DNA of 64,000 bases from Tessaracoccus sp. MC1865 (GCF_017815535.1 NZ_CP072596.1:1922001-1986000); one strand, 5' to 3'; positions 7,800 through 17,175 are shown, counted from the stretch's first letter. Numbers and translations: made by a program. The notes: generated by a model not told the origin, from the sequence alone.

Positions 7800-9181
7800 A
7801 GTGCCTCCGCAATCAGATCGATGCCCTCAGAGTCCACGACCCGGGCGGTCACGAGGCTACCGACGGGTGCCTCACGGTCCAAAGTCACCGCACCGTCCGT
7901 CTCAGGTGCCTGGTGTTCGGCCCGGCCGGTTGTGTCGCCGTCCTCGTTGCTCTCGACCAGCACGACGACGGTGTCACCGATGCGGTCGGCCGCGCGGGCC
8001 TCGGCAACATCCACCGCCAGATCGGCGAGCATGGCGCGCCGTTCCTCGATGACGTCGTCAGGAAGGTGGTCCGGCAGCGACACGCCCTCGGTCCCCTCCT
8101 CGTCGGAGTAGCCGAAGACGCCCAGCACGTCGAGTTGGGCGGCGATGATGAAGTCGCGCAGCGTCTGCACGTCCTCGTCGGTCTCGCCGGGGAAGCCGGC
8201 GATGACGTTGCTGCGGATGCCCGCCTCTGGGGCGATCGCGCGGATCCGGCCGATGAGGTCCAGGAAGCTGTCGGGGTCACCGAAGCGGCGCATGCGGCGC
8301 AGCACGGTGCGCGACGCGTGTTGGAAGCTCAGGTCGAAGTAGGGCACCACTTTGTCGATGCTCAGCATCGACTCGACGAAGCCAGGGCGGATCTCGGCGG
8401 GCTGAAGGTAGCTGACGCGGATCCAGTCGAGGCCGTCGAGCTGCGAGAGCCTGTCGAGCAACTGCTCGAGCCGCACGTCGGCGCTCATGTCCTTGCCGTA
8501 GCTGGAGGTGTTCTCGGAGACCAGGAAGAGTTCCTTGGCCCCCTCCTGCACCAGCCAGCGGGCCTCCGCCTCGAGTTCGTCGATGGGCCGGGAGAGGTAG
8601 GACCCGCGGAAGGCGGGAATAGCGCAGAAGGCGCAGCGTCGGTCACAGCCGGAGGCGATCTTCAGCGACGCGCTGGGGCCGCCCATCAAGCGCCGGCGGG
8701 CGCCGGGCAACCAGACGTGGCCCGGCACGGCGACCTCGGGTGCTGCCGCAGGGCGGGCAGACGGGGTGAGCGGGAGCAGCCTGCGCCGGTCGCGGGGCAC
8801 GTGCGAGATGGCCTGTTCGCCGTCGAGGATGCCCCGCAGCCGCTCCGCGATGTCGGCGTAGGCGTCGAAGCCCAGGACGGCGTCCGCCTCGGGCAGCTCA
8901 GCGGCCAACTCGACGCCGTAGCGCTCCGCCATGCAGCCCACCGCGACGACAGACTTGACCGTGCCGCCGTCCTTGAGGTCTGCGGCGGCGAGCAGCGTGT
9001 CGATCGAGTCCTTCTTCGCCTGGGCCACGAAGCCGCAGGTGTTGACCACCACCGTCTCCGCCGCCTCCGGATCGTCGACGAGGGTGAACCCGCCGTGTTC
9101 GAGGCGGGCGGCAAGTTCCTCGGAGTCGACGTCGTTGCGGGCGCAGCCGAGGGAGGCGATGTGGACCGAGTGGGTAGTCAT
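7796..9181 (-). CDS. rimO: ribosomal protein S12 methylthiotransferase RimO
   Basis: Radical-SAM enzyme that methylthiolates an aspartate of ribosomal protein uS12. It has 461 residues. The first Fe-S cluster cysteines are in SLGCARN, VNTCGFV and AVGCMAERYG; the radical-SAM triad is in GCDRRCAFCAIP; a C-terminal TRAM region follows. The sequence SLGCARNDVDSE is the RimO hallmark and separates it from miaB at the left edge. It starts 22 bases after the ftsK stop and overlaps pgsA by 4 bases. A minus-strand GATACT 9 bases before the ATG may be a promoter. Confidence 0.95.
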   Translation of the reverse strand: MTTHSVHIASLGCARNDVDSEELAARLEHGGFTLVDDPEAAETVVVNTCGFVAQAKKDSIDTLLAAADLKDGGTVKSVVAVGCMAERYGVELAAELPEADAVLGFDAYADIAERLRGILDGEQAISHVPRDRRRLLPLTPSARPAAAPEVAVPGHVWLPGARRRLMGGPSASLKIASGCDRRCAFCAIPAFRGSYLSRPIDELEAEARWLVQEGAKELFLVSENTSSYGKDMSADVRLEQLLDRLSQLDGLDWIRVSYLQPAEIRPGFVESMLSIDKVVPYFDLSFQHASRTVLRRMRRFGDPDSFLDLIGRIRAIAPEAGIRSNVIAGFPGETDEDVQTLRDFIIAAQLDVLGVFGYSDEEGTEGVSLPDHLPDDVIEERRAMLADLAVDVAEARAADRIGDTVVVLVESNEDGDTTGRAEHQAPETDGAVTLDREAPVGSLVTARVVDSEGIDLIAEAL

Positions 9182-9202
9182 GGTGGGCCTAGTATCCCAC
9201 CA

Positions 9203-11761
9203 TCAGCCGGCGGCGAGGTTGGCGAGGACCTCGTCCAGGTCGTCGGGCTTGACCAGCACCTCGCGGGCCTTGGAACCTTCGGACGGTCCCACCACGCCCC
9301 TGCTCTCCAGGATGTCCATCAGGCGGCCGGCCTTCGCGAAGCCGACGCGGAGCTTGCGTTGCAGCATCGACGTGGAGCCGAGCTGCAGTTCGACCACCAG
9401 GCGGCAGGCGTCGAGGACGAGGTCCAGGTCGTCGCCGATGTCGTCGACGACCTTCTTGTCGCTCCCCGCCGCGACCGCGACGTCCTCGCGGTAGTTGGGC
9501 TGGAGCTGCTGGCTGATGAAGGCCACGACGTCGCGGATCTCGGACTCGTTGACCCAGGCACCCTGGACGCGGATGGGCTTGGAGGAGCCCATGGGCAGGA
9601 AGAGCCCGTCGCCCTTGCCGACGAGTTTTTCGGCGCCGGGCTGGTCGAGGATGACGCGGGAGTCCGTCATCGACGACGTGGCGAACGCGAGCCTGGAGGG
9701 CACGTTGGCCTTGATCAGGCCGGTCACGACGTCTGTGGACGGGCGCTGTGTTGCCAACACCAGGTGGATGCCTGCGGCGCGGGCCAGCTGGGTGATGCGC
9801 ACGACGGAGTCTTCCACGTCGCGCGGGGCCACCATCATGAGGTCGGCGAGCTCGTCGACCACCACCAGGAGGTACGGGTAGGGCGTGAGCTTGCGCTCCG
9901 AACCGTCGGGGACCTTCACCTGCCCGGCGCGGACGGCCTTGTTGAAGTCGTCGACGTGGCGGAACCCGAAGGCGGCAAGGTCGTCGTAGCGCATGTCCAT
10001 CTCGCGCACCACCCAGGCGAGCGCCTCGGCGGCCTTCTTCGGGCTGGTGATGATGGGGGTGACCAGGTGCGGGATGCCCTCGTACTGGTTGAGTTCCACG
10101 CGCTTGGGGTCGACCAGGAGCAGGCGAACCTCGTCCGGCGTGGCGCGCATCATCACCGAGGTGATCAGCGAGTTGATGAAGCTGGACTTGCCGGAGCCGG
10201 TGGCGCCCGCCACCAGAAGGTGGGGCATCTTCGCCATGTTGGCGACCACGAACCCGCCCTCGACGTCCTTGCCGAGCCCGACCGTCATGGGGTGGTGGTC
10301 GTTCTTGGCGCGGTTGGAGCGCAGGACGTCGCCGAGCGAGACGACCTCCTTGTCCAGGTTGGGGATCTCGATGCCGATGGCGGACTTGCCGGGGATGGGC
10401 GTGAGGATGCGGATCTCGTTGGAGCCGACCGCGTAGGCGATGTTGTCAGCCAGGCCGGTGACCTTGCTGACCTTGATCGCGGAACCCAGCTCGACCTCGT
10501 ACCGGGTGACCGTGGGGCCGCGGGTGTAGCCGGTGACCCGGGCGTCGATCTCGAACTCGCGCAGCACGGCACCCAGTTGACGCACCACCTTGTCGGACGC
10601 CTCCGTGCGCGCCTTGGGCTTGGAGCCCGGCGCGAGCGTCTGGTCGTCCGGGAGCTGGTACATGACGTCGCCGCTCAGCTGGAGTTGCTCGGCCGGGCCG
10701 GGGGGCGTGGAATGCTGCGGCGGCTCCGGTTCGCGGGCCTCGGCGTTCTTCGGACGGCCCGGCACCTGCCGGGGTTCCGCCGGCACGGCCGGGACCGGGT
10801 CAGGCTCGGCGTAGGAGTCGCCGAGATAGTCGAAGACCTCGGCATCGTAGGAATCCTCGACCTCGGGATCCTCGACCGGGTCGTCGATGAGGGGGCTGTC
10901 GTAGGGCACGGCCACGCCGAGCTTGAGCTTGTCCTTCGGCGTGGGGTCGCCGTCGTGTTCGACGAGCGCGCCGAAGAGACGCGAGACGCCGGCGCCCAGT
11001 TCGCGGATGGGGCGGCCGATGACCAGCAGCGCTCCGAGCAGCGTCATGACGATGAGCAGCGGCACGGACGCCCAGACCGTGAGCAGGTCCGAGGGGATGG
11101 AGGAGGAGACGTAGCCGAGCACGCCGCCGGCCGCGCGGACCGCCTGCATGCCGTCGGTGTTGGGGCGCGGCAGTCCTGCCCCGATGTGCACGAGGCCGAG
11201 CGAACCGAGCGTGATGAGGAACCAACCCAGGCCGGTGCGGGGGGCGGCGTCGACGTCGTGCGGGTGCCGCAGGACGCGCCACGCGCCATAGAGCAGCACC
11301 GCGGGGACGACCACCGACAGCGAGCCGAAGACGGTACTGACGCCCGTCTGGAGCCACTGGCCGACTGGGCCGTCGAGGTAGAACCAGAAGCGGGCGGCCA
11401 CCGCGGCGCCGAGCGTGAGGAGCACCAGCCCCCAGCCGTCGCGGCGGAGCTCGGGGGCCACGTCGTCGGAATTGCCCCCGACGCTGCGGGCCATCCAGCC
11501 GACGCTGCCCGCGATACCGCGGAAGATCGCGGCGATGCCCCTGCCGATCCCGCCGACGATGGTCACACCGATGCCCGGGCCCTGCTGCTGCGGCTTCGCG
11601 GGAGCGGCCTTGCTGGCTGCCGGCCTGCGGGTTTTCGCCGTCGAGGTGGTGGCCCGGGACCGTGTGGAGCCCGAGCTGGAGGTACGTTGCTTGGCACCAC
11701 CGGAAGAAGACGCGCGCGCCTTGGTGGTGCTTCGCGAAGGGGAAGATCCGCGAGTCGCCAT
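9203..11761 (-). CDS. ftsK: DNA translocase FtsK
   Basis: Division-septum DNA pump that clears chromosome ends and activates XerCD at dif. It has 852 residues: a basic, Ser/Thr/Ala-rich N-terminal stretch (about 1-60), four membrane segments (within about 100-290), a Pro/Glu-rich linker, then the RecA-like motor with Walker A GATGSGKSS and Walker B LLVVVDELADL, and a C-terminal gamma winged-helix domain (LLQRKLRVGFAKAGRLMDILE). The frame is open for 71 more codons upstream, but that extension lies in the thiL-ftsK gap and overlaps thiL. The ATG at 11761 is chosen because TAGGGT lies 7 bases before it. Confidence 0.95.
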   Translation of the reverse strand: MATRGSSPSRSTTKARASSSGGAKQRTSSSGSTRSRATTSTAKTRRPAASKAAPAKPQQQGPGIGVTIVGGIGRGIAAIFRGIAGSVGWMARSVGGNSDDVAPELRRDGWGLVLLTLGAAVAARFWFYLDGPVGQWLQTGVSTVFGSLSVVVPAVLLYGAWRVLRHPHDVDAAPRTGLGWFLITLGSLGLVHIGAGLPRPNTDGMQAVRAAGGVLGYVSSSIPSDLLTVWASVPLLIVMTLLGALLVIGRPIRELGAGVSRLFGALVEHDGDPTPKDKLKLGVAVPYDSPLIDDPVEDPEVEDSYDAEVFDYLGDSYAEPDPVPAVPAEPRQVPGRPKNAEAREPEPPQHSTPPGPAEQLQLSGDVMYQLPDDQTLAPGSKPKARTEASDKVVRQLGAVLREFEIDARVTGYTRGPTVTRYEVELGSAIKVSKVTGLADNIAYAVGSNEIRILTPIPGKSAIGIEIPNLDKEVVSLGDVLRSNRAKNDHHPMTVGLGKDVEGGFVVANMAKMPHLLVAGATGSGKSSFINSLITSVMMRATPDEVRLLLVDPKRVELNQYEGIPHLVTPIITSPKKAAEALAWVVREMDMRYDDLAAFGFRHVDDFNKAVRAGQVKVPDGSERKLTPYPYLLVVVDELADLMMVAPRDVEDSVVRITQLARAAGIHLVLATQRPSTDVVTGLIKANVPSRLAFATSSMTDSRVILDQPGAEKLVGKGDGLFLPMGSSKPIRVQGAWVNESEIRDVVAFISQQLQPNYREDVAVAAGSDKKVVDDIGDDLDLVLDACRLVVELQLGSTSMLQRKLRVGFAKAGRLMDILESRGVVGPSEGSKAREVLVKPDDLDEVLANLAAG

Positions 11762-11768
11762 GGTCGTC

Positions 11769-11774
11769 ACCCTA
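11769..11774 (-). promoter_or_regulatory. -10 element TAGGGT for leaderless ftsK
   Basis: Same hexamer and same 7-base spacing as in front of galM and rapZ. It supports the ATG at 11761 as the true ftsK start. Confidence 0.6.
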
Positions 11775-11834
11775 GCTGACGAGGCGGACGTCGCCGTCAT
11801 CCCACTCCCACGCGCGGCGGGTTTCCCGCCGGTT

Positions 11835-12758
11835 TCAGCCGAAGTGGTCCCAGCCCATGGAGCCCTCGTACGGCTCGCCGTCGACGGTGATCCCGGTGCC
11901 GGCGCTGACCTCGCCGACGCGTACCCAACCCTCTGGAAGGGTCGTACCGAACGGGAAGGTCGCCGCGAGCGCATGATCCTCTCCCCCTGCCAGGATCATG
12001 CCGAGGGCGGGCTTGCCGGTGGCGGCGGCCACGCGGGCCACCGGGTCCGGGATGCTCAGCAGACCGGTCACGACGTCGATCGAGACCCCGGAGCCTTCCG
12101 AGATGTGCCCGAGGTCTGCGAGCAGCCCGTCGGAGATGTCGATCATGGCGGTGGCCCCCGCCTCAGCGGCGACCCTGCCCTGGCCGTACGGGACGTGGGG
12201 TGTCTGGTGCTCCAGGACGGCGTCCTTCGGGGACCCGAAACCGCGCTGCAACGCGATCAGGCCCGCCGCGGAGAGGCCGAGGTTGCCGCGGACGGCGACG
12301 ATGTCGCCCGGCTGGGCGCCGTTACGGGTGACGGGAGCGCGGCCCATGGTGTCGCCGATCGCCGTGACACAGGCGACGATGTGCTCAGAGCTGGACATGT
12401 CACCGCCGATGAGGCTCACCCCGGCGGTGCGGCACTCGGCACGCACGCCTGCCTCGAAGTCGTCGACCCACTTGGGGTCGAGGTCCTTCGGGAACGCGAG
12501 GGCCACCACGATGGCCGACGGGCGGCAGCCCATGGCCTCGAGATCCGAGACGTTGACCGCCACGGATTTGCGCCCGACGGCGTGCGCCGGACTCCACTGC
12601 TGCTTGAAGTGGACGTTCTCGATGAGGATGTCGGTGCAGACGACGGTGTCGCCCTGGAGGGAGACGACGGCGGCGTCGTCGCCGACGGACAGTTCGACGT
12701 CGGAGTTGACCTCGAGGCCCTGGGTGACGCGGGCGATGAGTTCGAATTCGCCGATCAT
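11835..12758 (-). CDS. thiL: thiamine-monophosphate kinase
   Basis: Phosphorylates thiamine monophosphate to thiamine pyrophosphate, the last step of the pathway. It has 307 residues. ATP and metal motifs are LSVGDDAAVV (about 23-32), GGDMSSS, ISDGLLADLGHI and AGGEDHAL near the C-terminus, where many homologues have GGEDYEL. The start MIGEFELIARV at 12758 overlaps the ddl stop by 4 bases (ATGA), so I prefer it over an upstream in-frame codon at 12839 inside ddl. It is the last gene of the plsC-ddl-thiL run. Confidence 0.93.
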   Translation of the reverse strand: MIGEFELIARVTQGLEVNSDVELSVGDDAAVVSLQGDTVVCTDILIENVHFKQQWSPAHAVGRKSVAVNVSDLEAMGCRPSAIVVALAFPKDLDPKWVDDFEAGVRAECRTAGVSLIGGDMSSSEHIVACVTAIGDTMGRAPVTRNGAQPGDIVAVRGNLGLSAAGLIALQRGFGSPKDAVLEHQTPHVPYGQGRVAAEAGATAMIDISDGLLADLGHISEGSGVSIDVVTGLLSIPDPVARVAAATGKPALGMILAGGEDHALAATFPFGTTLPEGWVRVGEVSAGTGITVDGEPYEGSMGWDHFG

Positions 12759-13867
12759 CGCAGCCCCACCGGCCGGGACATCGCCAGGCTGATGAGTTGG
12801 TCCACGAGTTCGGGGTACGTCATCCCGCTCTCCTGCCACAGTGTGGGGTACATGGAGATCTCGGTGAAACCGGGCATCGTGTTGACCTCATTGATCCAGG
12901 CGCCGTCATCCGTGACGAAGAAATCGGCGCGGACCAGGCCCTCGGCGTCGACGGCGTGGTAGGCCCGCACGGCGAGGGCGCGAAGCCGGGCGGCGAGGTC
13001 GTCGTCGAGCTGGGCGGGGGCGTCGAGAGCGGCGCCGTCCTCGTCGAAGTACTTAGCCTCGTAGTCGTAGAAGCCGTCCTCGGCCTGCACGCGGATCTCG
13101 CCGACCACGGAGGTGCGGCAGCCGTCCGTGCCGTCGGGGTCGCCGAGGACCGCGACCTCGAGTTCGCGTGCGCCGACGAAGCCCTGCTCCACGACGATCT
13201 TCGGATCCCACTTCTGGGCCTCGGCGATGGCGTCGTCGAGCTCGGCGGGATCCGTGATGCGGACGATGCCGATGGAGGAACCACCGCGGGCCGGCTTGAT
13301 GAACAGGGGGTACTCGAGGCGGTTGATCTCCTCGAGCACGGCCGCTCTGTCGTGGGTGAGGCGGTGGGCGGAGGCGACGACGTAGGGCCACACGGGCAGC
13401 CCTGCAGCCTCGAAGGCCACCTTCATGAAGTGCTTGTCCATGCCGACGGCCGAGGCCGTGACGCCTGAACCGACGTAGCGGATCCCCATCATCTCGAACA
13501 TGCCCTGGAGCGTGCCGTCCTCGCCGAAGGGACCGTGCAGGAGCGCGAAGGCGACATCGATGCGGTGGATGTCGACGAGCTTCTCACCGGACCGGGTGGC
13601 GACCTCACAGCCGTCCTCCCCCACCATCCACACCGCGTCGTGCTGCGGCTCGGCGACCTGGGGCGCCTGGCCGTCGACGATGCGATAGGCCTCGATGACC
13701 TCGAGCGGCACCTGGGTCCAGCGCCCGGTGCGGGAAATGCCGATGCCGTGGACGTCGTAGCGCCCCTTGTCGATGGCCTTCAGTACCGAGGCGGCCGTCA
13801 GGCACGAAATGCCGTGCTCCGACGACTGGCCGCCGAAGATCAGTGCGACCCGGGTGCGTTCACTCAC
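12755..13867 (-). CDS. ddl: D-alanine-D-alanine ligase
   Basis: ATP-grasp ligase that makes the D-Ala-D-Ala end of peptidoglycan precursors. It has 370 residues, in the long VanA/Ddl size class. Motifs seen are ALIFGGQSSEHGISCLTA at the N-terminus, LHGPFGEDGTLQGM, the ATP-grasp segment YPLFIKPARGGSSIGI, and the C-terminal INEVNTMPGFTEISMYP (Mg ligands N and E, and the omega loop). The GTG start at 13867 follows AGGAGG by only 4 bases; an ATG two bases earlier is out of frame and hits a stop at once. plsC ends 8 bases upstream, so the genes are co-transcribed. Confidence 0.95.
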   Translation of the reverse strand: MSERTRVALIFGGQSSEHGISCLTAASVLKAIDKGRYDVHGIGISRTGRWTQVPLEVIEAYRIVDGQAPQVAEPQHDAVWMVGEDGCEVATRSGEKLVDIHRIDVAFALLHGPFGEDGTLQGMFEMMGIRYVGSGVTASAVGMDKHFMKVAFEAAGLPVWPYVVASAHRLTHDRAAVLEEINRLEYPLFIKPARGGSSIGIVRITDPAELDDAIAEAQKWDPKIVVEQGFVGARELEVAVLGDPDGTDGCRTSVVGEIRVQAEDGFYDYEAKYFDEDGAALDAPAQLDDDLAARLRALAVRAYHAVDAEGLVRADFFVTDDGAWINEVNTMPGFTEISMYPTLWQESGMTYPELVDQLISLAMSRPVGLR

Positions 13868-13875
13868 ATGTCCTC

Positions 13876-14679
13876 CTAGTGCGTCGAGGAGTCTACGCGT
13901 CTTCCCGCTCGCATGTCCCAACGCCCCTCGGGCGGCTCCTCGCCTCGCAGGTCCGCGACCATCGCGGTCAGCACGTCCAGGAAGTGGTCCGTGACCTGGT
14001 CGAGGAGTTCCTTCGGGGCCTCCCCGCCGTCGGGGTTCTGAGCGGCGAAGGCGCTGAGATCAAGGGGTGTACCGGCCTGGATGTGCACGTCCCGGCGACC
14101 ACCGAAGAGTTTCCTCCATTCGAGGTGTTTGCGACCGAGGATCTGGTCCGCCCCGACCTGGGCGACGGGCATCACGGTGACCCCTGTCTCCAGGGCGAGT
14201 TGAGCGGCTCCGCGGCGCCCGGTCATCGGCCACCCGTCGGGGTCCGCGGTGATGGTGCCCTCCGGGTAGATGATCACGCACTTGCCGCGCTCGAGCGCGC
14301 GGCGCGCATGGATGAGGGAGTCGCGGGCCTGTTCCGTGTTCCGGTACACGGGGATCTGCTCACACTTGCGGGCGATCCAGCCCAGCACGGGTACCTTCCA
14401 GATCTCGGACTTGCCGAGGAAACGGGGCCAGCGGCCGCTGTAGATGAGGTACTCGCCCAACACGATGGGATCGAAGTTGGAGAGGTGGTTCGCCACCACG
14501 AGCAGGCCGCCGTCCTGGGGGACGTGGTGCTGACCCGCCCAATGTCGCCTGGCCACCAGCGGGATCACGAGCCGGACGAACCCCAGCACGAGATGCCGGT
14601 AGACCCACGGACCGTGCTCGCGGTTGACCTCGCTCAGCGGGAGCCGCCACGGTTTGCGGCGGCGCTCGAGCGTGCTCAC
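13876..14679 (-). CDS. plsC: 1-acyl-sn-glycerol-3-phosphate acyltransferase family protein
   Basis: Membrane-associated acyltransferase making phosphatidic acid from lysophosphatidic acid. It has 267 residues from the GTG at 14679, the only plausible start: the open frame continues upstream only to a poor TTG. The catalytic H-x4-D motif is NHLSNFD (about residue 68), followed by GKSEIWKVPVLGW, and the phosphate-binding YPEGT. In many actinobacteria gpsA sits between plsC and ddl; it is missing here. The substrate could differ from the textbook one, since several PlsC paralogues are usual in these genomes. Confidence 0.88.
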   Translation of the reverse strand: MSTLERRRKPWRLPLSEVNREHGPWVYRHLVLGFVRLVIPLVARRHWAGQHHVPQDGGLLVVANHLSNFDPIVLGEYLIYSGRWPRFLGKSEIWKVPVLGWIARKCEQIPVYRNTEQARDSLIHARRALERGKCVIIYPEGTITADPDGWPMTGRRGAAQLALETGVTVMPVAQVGADQILGRKHLEWRKLFGGRRDVHIQAGTPLDLSAFAAQNPDGGEAPKELLDQVTDHFLDVLTAMVADLRGEEPPEGRWDMRAGRRVDSSTH

Positions 14680-14772
14680 GGCGTCACCCTGCGTGCCGGG
14701 ACGGCGAGCCCGAGAAATGCGGGAGGCAACCAGCGGTGGGACATGCCGCAACTTTAGCCGTGTCGGCGACGG

Positions 14773-15660
14773 CTAGGGCCGCGGAGCCCTGCGACGCGTG
14801 ACCACGATGGCGTCCGTGACGAACAACAGGACAGCGACCCAGATCAGGGCGAAACCCGCCCAGCGGCTGGGTGGCATCGGCTCGCCGAAGTACAGCCAGC
14901 CCAGGAGGAACTGCCCGATCGGCGCGATGTACTGAAGGATCGCGATGGTCACCATGGAGACGCGGCGCGCCGCGGCAGCGAAGAGCAGCAGCGGGATCGC
15001 CGTCACGATGCCGGTGGTGGTCAAGAGCGCGCTGTAGCCGCCGGTGGCCGTCGACTGGCCGGTGACGGCGAGATAGATGAGGAAGCCGATGGCGATGGGT
15101 GCCACGGCGCCCGTCTCGATGGCGAGGCCGGGCAGAGCGCCGACGGAGCGCCCGGCGAGCTTCTTGACCAGCGAGTAGGTGCCGAAGGAGGCGGCGAGTG
15201 TGAGGGCCGCCCACGGCACCTGGCCGTAGGCGACCACCATGACGATGACGGAGGCCAGGCCGAAGCACATTGCCGTCCACTGGAGCGGACGCAGCCGCTC
15301 GCCCAGCACCAGGATGCCGAGGCCCGCCACGGCCAGCGGGTTGATGAAGTAGCCCAGCGCCGTCTCGAGGGTGTGGCCCGTGAGCACCGCGAAGACGTAG
15401 GTGGACCAGTTGACGACGATCAACACGCCGGCGACGGCCAGCGACAGGACGGTGCGACGATCAGCGAAGGCTTTCTTCAGATGGCGCCACTGCCCGAGGA
15501 CGGTCAGCAACACGGCGCAGAAGACCAGCGACCAAACTGCCCGGTGGGCCACCACCTCCAGCGCCCCTGAGCGCTCGAACAACACGAAGTAGAGCGGGAA
15601 CAGGCCCCACAAACCGTAGGCGGCCAGACCATAGCCCAGCCCCTTGTTGGAGTCCGTCAT
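14773..15660 (-). CDS. rarD: RarD-type EamA/DMT superfamily transporter
   Basis: Inner membrane permease with 295 residues and about ten hydrophobic segments. It starts GLGYGLAAYGLWGLFPLYF, the conserved RarD opening with the WG(L/F)xPLYW-like motif, and contains LAGLGILVLGERLRPLQW and a final ILQYIAPIGQFLLGWLYFGE. RarD proteins are called chloramphenicol-sensitive proteins, but their natural substrate is unknown. The start at 15660 has AAGGAC upstream. It is followed on the same strand by plsC after a 93-base gap without a clear terminator. Confidence 0.9.
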   Translation of the reverse strand: MTDSNKGLGYGLAAYGLWGLFPLYFVLFERSGALEVVAHRAVWSLVFCAVLLTVLGQWRHLKKAFADRRTVLSLAVAGVLIVVNWSTYVFAVLTGHTLETALGYFINPLAVAGLGILVLGERLRPLQWTAMCFGLASVIVMVVAYGQVPWAALTLAASFGTYSLVKKLAGRSVGALPGLAIETGAVAPIAIGFLIYLAVTGQSTATGGYSALLTTTGIVTAIPLLLFAAAARRVSMVTIAILQYIAPIGQFLLGWLYFGEPMPPSRWAGFALIWVAVLLFVTDAIVVTRRRAPRP

Positions 15661-15724
15661 CTCACCTGTCCTTCAACCGGCCGCGTGCGCATCGTCGCAC
15701 GCCGCCGGCCAGGGAACCGTACCG

Positions 15725-16555
15725 CTAGTCCAGCGTCTCCAAGAAGTCGAGGACATCCATGTTCCATTCGCGGGCATGCGAATCGTTGAGCCCGTGCGGG
15801 CCGCCCTCGATGACCGCGAGCTGTGCCTGGGGGATGTACTGGTGCATCCGCTCGCTCGACTTGCTGATCGGCACGTTGAGGTCACCGTCGCCATGGATCA
15901 CGAGGGTGGGGACGTCGATGGCGCGGCAGTCGTCGCGCAGGTCGGCCGCCCAGATCAGGATGGTCTCCACCGCGGCGTGGGGATCGGACTGCCTGGCGAT
16001 CTCCAGAGCGCCCAGCCGGACGTCGTCGTCGACCTGCAGGCCACGTTCCTCGGTCGAGTAGAACCAGCCGATGAACTTCTCCAGGAAGCCGTCGCGGTCG
16101 TCGCGGCACTGGTCCGCCATCCCCCTGAAGCCCTCCATCGGCATGGCACCGTCCGGGTTGTCGTCCGTGATGCACAGCGCGGGGGTGACCGAGCCGGAGA
16201 AGATGGTGCCGGCCACCCTGTCGGAGCCGTACCTGCCCACGTAGCGGGCGACCTCTCCCCCGCCCATCGAGAAGCCGAGGAGCACGGCGCCGTGGAGGTC
16301 GAGTTCATCGAGCAGCGACTTGAGGTCGTCGGCCAGGGTGTCGTAGTCGTAGCCGTCCGCAGGCTTGTCGGATTTGCCGAAGCCACGTCGGTCGTAGGTG
16401 ATGACGCGGTGACCCGCCTCTTCGAAGCGCGGAATGTTGCGGGCGAAGGCCTCCCCGGAGAGGGGCCAGCCGTGGATCAGCACCAGCGGCCGGCCTGCGC
16501 CGCCGGTGTCGGTGTAGTTGAGGGTGACGCCGTCGGCAGTGGTGACAGTGGGCAT
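15725..16555 (-). CDS. alpha/beta hydrolase, non-heme chloroperoxidase-like
   Basis: Soluble alpha/beta-fold hydrolase of 276 residues in the family of cofactor-free haloperoxidases and esterases. The oxyanion HGWPLSG comes first, the nucleophile is in GFSMGGGE (about residue 98), the acid is the aspartate in IHGDGDLNVP, and the histidine is in EGGPHGLND. All three catalytic residues are therefore present. The start MPTVTTADG at 16555 has AAGGAGG in front; the open frame upstream of it lacks signals. Natural substrate unknown. A minus-strand TAGCCT at 16593-16598 may be its -10. Confidence 0.85.
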   Translation of the reverse strand: MPTVTTADGVTLNYTDTGGAGRPLVLIHGWPLSGEAFARNIPRFEEAGHRVITYDRRGFGKSDKPADGYDYDTLADDLKSLLDELDLHGAVLLGFSMGGGEVARYVGRYGSDRVAGTIFSGSVTPALCITDDNPDGAMPMEGFRGMADQCRDDRDGFLEKFIGWFYSTEERGLQVDDDVRLGALEIARQSDPHAAVETILIWAADLRDDCRAIDVPTLVIHGDGDLNVPISKSSERMHQYIPQAQLAVIEGGPHGLNDSHAREWNMDVLDFLETLD

Positions 16556-16622
16556 GTCTCGCCTCCTTGGGCTGTGGTGTGTCCTGCCGCCCAGGCTAGT
16601 CCGCGAACGGGTTGCCGGACGG

Positions 16623-17117
16623 TCAGCCGCGGAAGTCATCCGGGTCGACGGTGTCCAGGAACTCGCTGAACTGCTCGACCTGTGCCTCTTCCTCGGCCTC
16701 AGACAGTTCGCCCTCGTGGATGCCGGCCTCGCGCAGCACTTCCTCCGCGACGAAGATGGGCGCACCCACCCGCAGCGCGAGCGCGATGGAGTCCGACGGC
16801 CTGGCGTCGATCACCTTGGGACCCTCAGCCGTGCCGAGGGTGATCTCCGCATAGAAGGTTCCCGCCTCGAGCCGCGTGACCGCCACCCTGTCCACCGTGG
16901 CATCCATCGCCTCCAGGAGCCGGGACATCAGGTCGTAGGACATGGGCCGGGCCAGGACGGCTCCCTCGAGCGCGACCATGATGGCCGTGGCCTCCTGCCC
17001 ACCGATCCAGATGGGCAGGAACACCTTGAGGTCTTCGCGTGGCACGCTGGGCTTCAACAGCACCACCGGAAGCCCACGAGCATCGATAGCCATACTGGTG
17101 AGGTCGACTTGGATCAT
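16623..17117 (-). CDS. bifunctional nuclease family protein (DUF151)
   Basis: Member of the DUF151/BFN family, 164 residues. Family features are LKPSVPREDLKVFLPIWIGGQEATAI, the segment RPMSYDLMSRLLEAMDATVDRV, and IDARPSDSIALALRVGAPIFVAEEVL, where the conserved RPSD is seen. A BFN protein in plants has RNase and DNase activity, but the bacterial role is not established. The C-terminus is acidic. The ATG at 17117 has GGAGG nine bases ahead. A minus-strand TAGACT lies 34 bases before the start. It is downstream of the suf operon but has this promoter of its own. Confidence 0.88.
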   Translation of the reverse strand: MIQVDLTSMAIDARGLPVVLLKPSVPREDLKVFLPIWIGGQEATAIMVALEGAVLARPMSYDLMSRLLEAMDATVDRVAVTRLEAGTFYAEITLGTAEGPKVIDARPSDSIALALRVGAPIFVAEEVLREAGIHEGELSEAEEEAQVEQFSEFLDTVDPDDFRG

Positions 17118-17150
17118 GGCGGACCACCTCCGGGATCGGGGTCCCTCCCC

Positions 17151-17156
17151 AGTCTA
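17151..17156 (-). promoter_or_regulatory. likely -10 element TAGACT of the DUF151 gene
   Basis: TAGACT on the minus strand, 34 bases before the ATG at 17117, in the gap after sufT. It gives a leader long enough to hold the GGAGG ribosome binding site. Confidence 0.4.
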
Positions 17157-17175
17157 TCCGTGGGCGCAGAGACCG

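Noticed and set aside
7913-11779. A 1288-codon open frame on the plus strand, antisense to rimO and ftsK
   Set aside because: Its product is a His/Asp/Gly/Arg-rich string with no domain, it is in the mirror frame of two certain genes, and such shadows are expected at this GC content.
11762-11974. A 71-codon N-terminal extension of ftsK overlapping thiL
   Set aside because: It overlaps the thiL coding end and is antisense-like in composition; TAGGGT seven bases before 11761 marks the real start.
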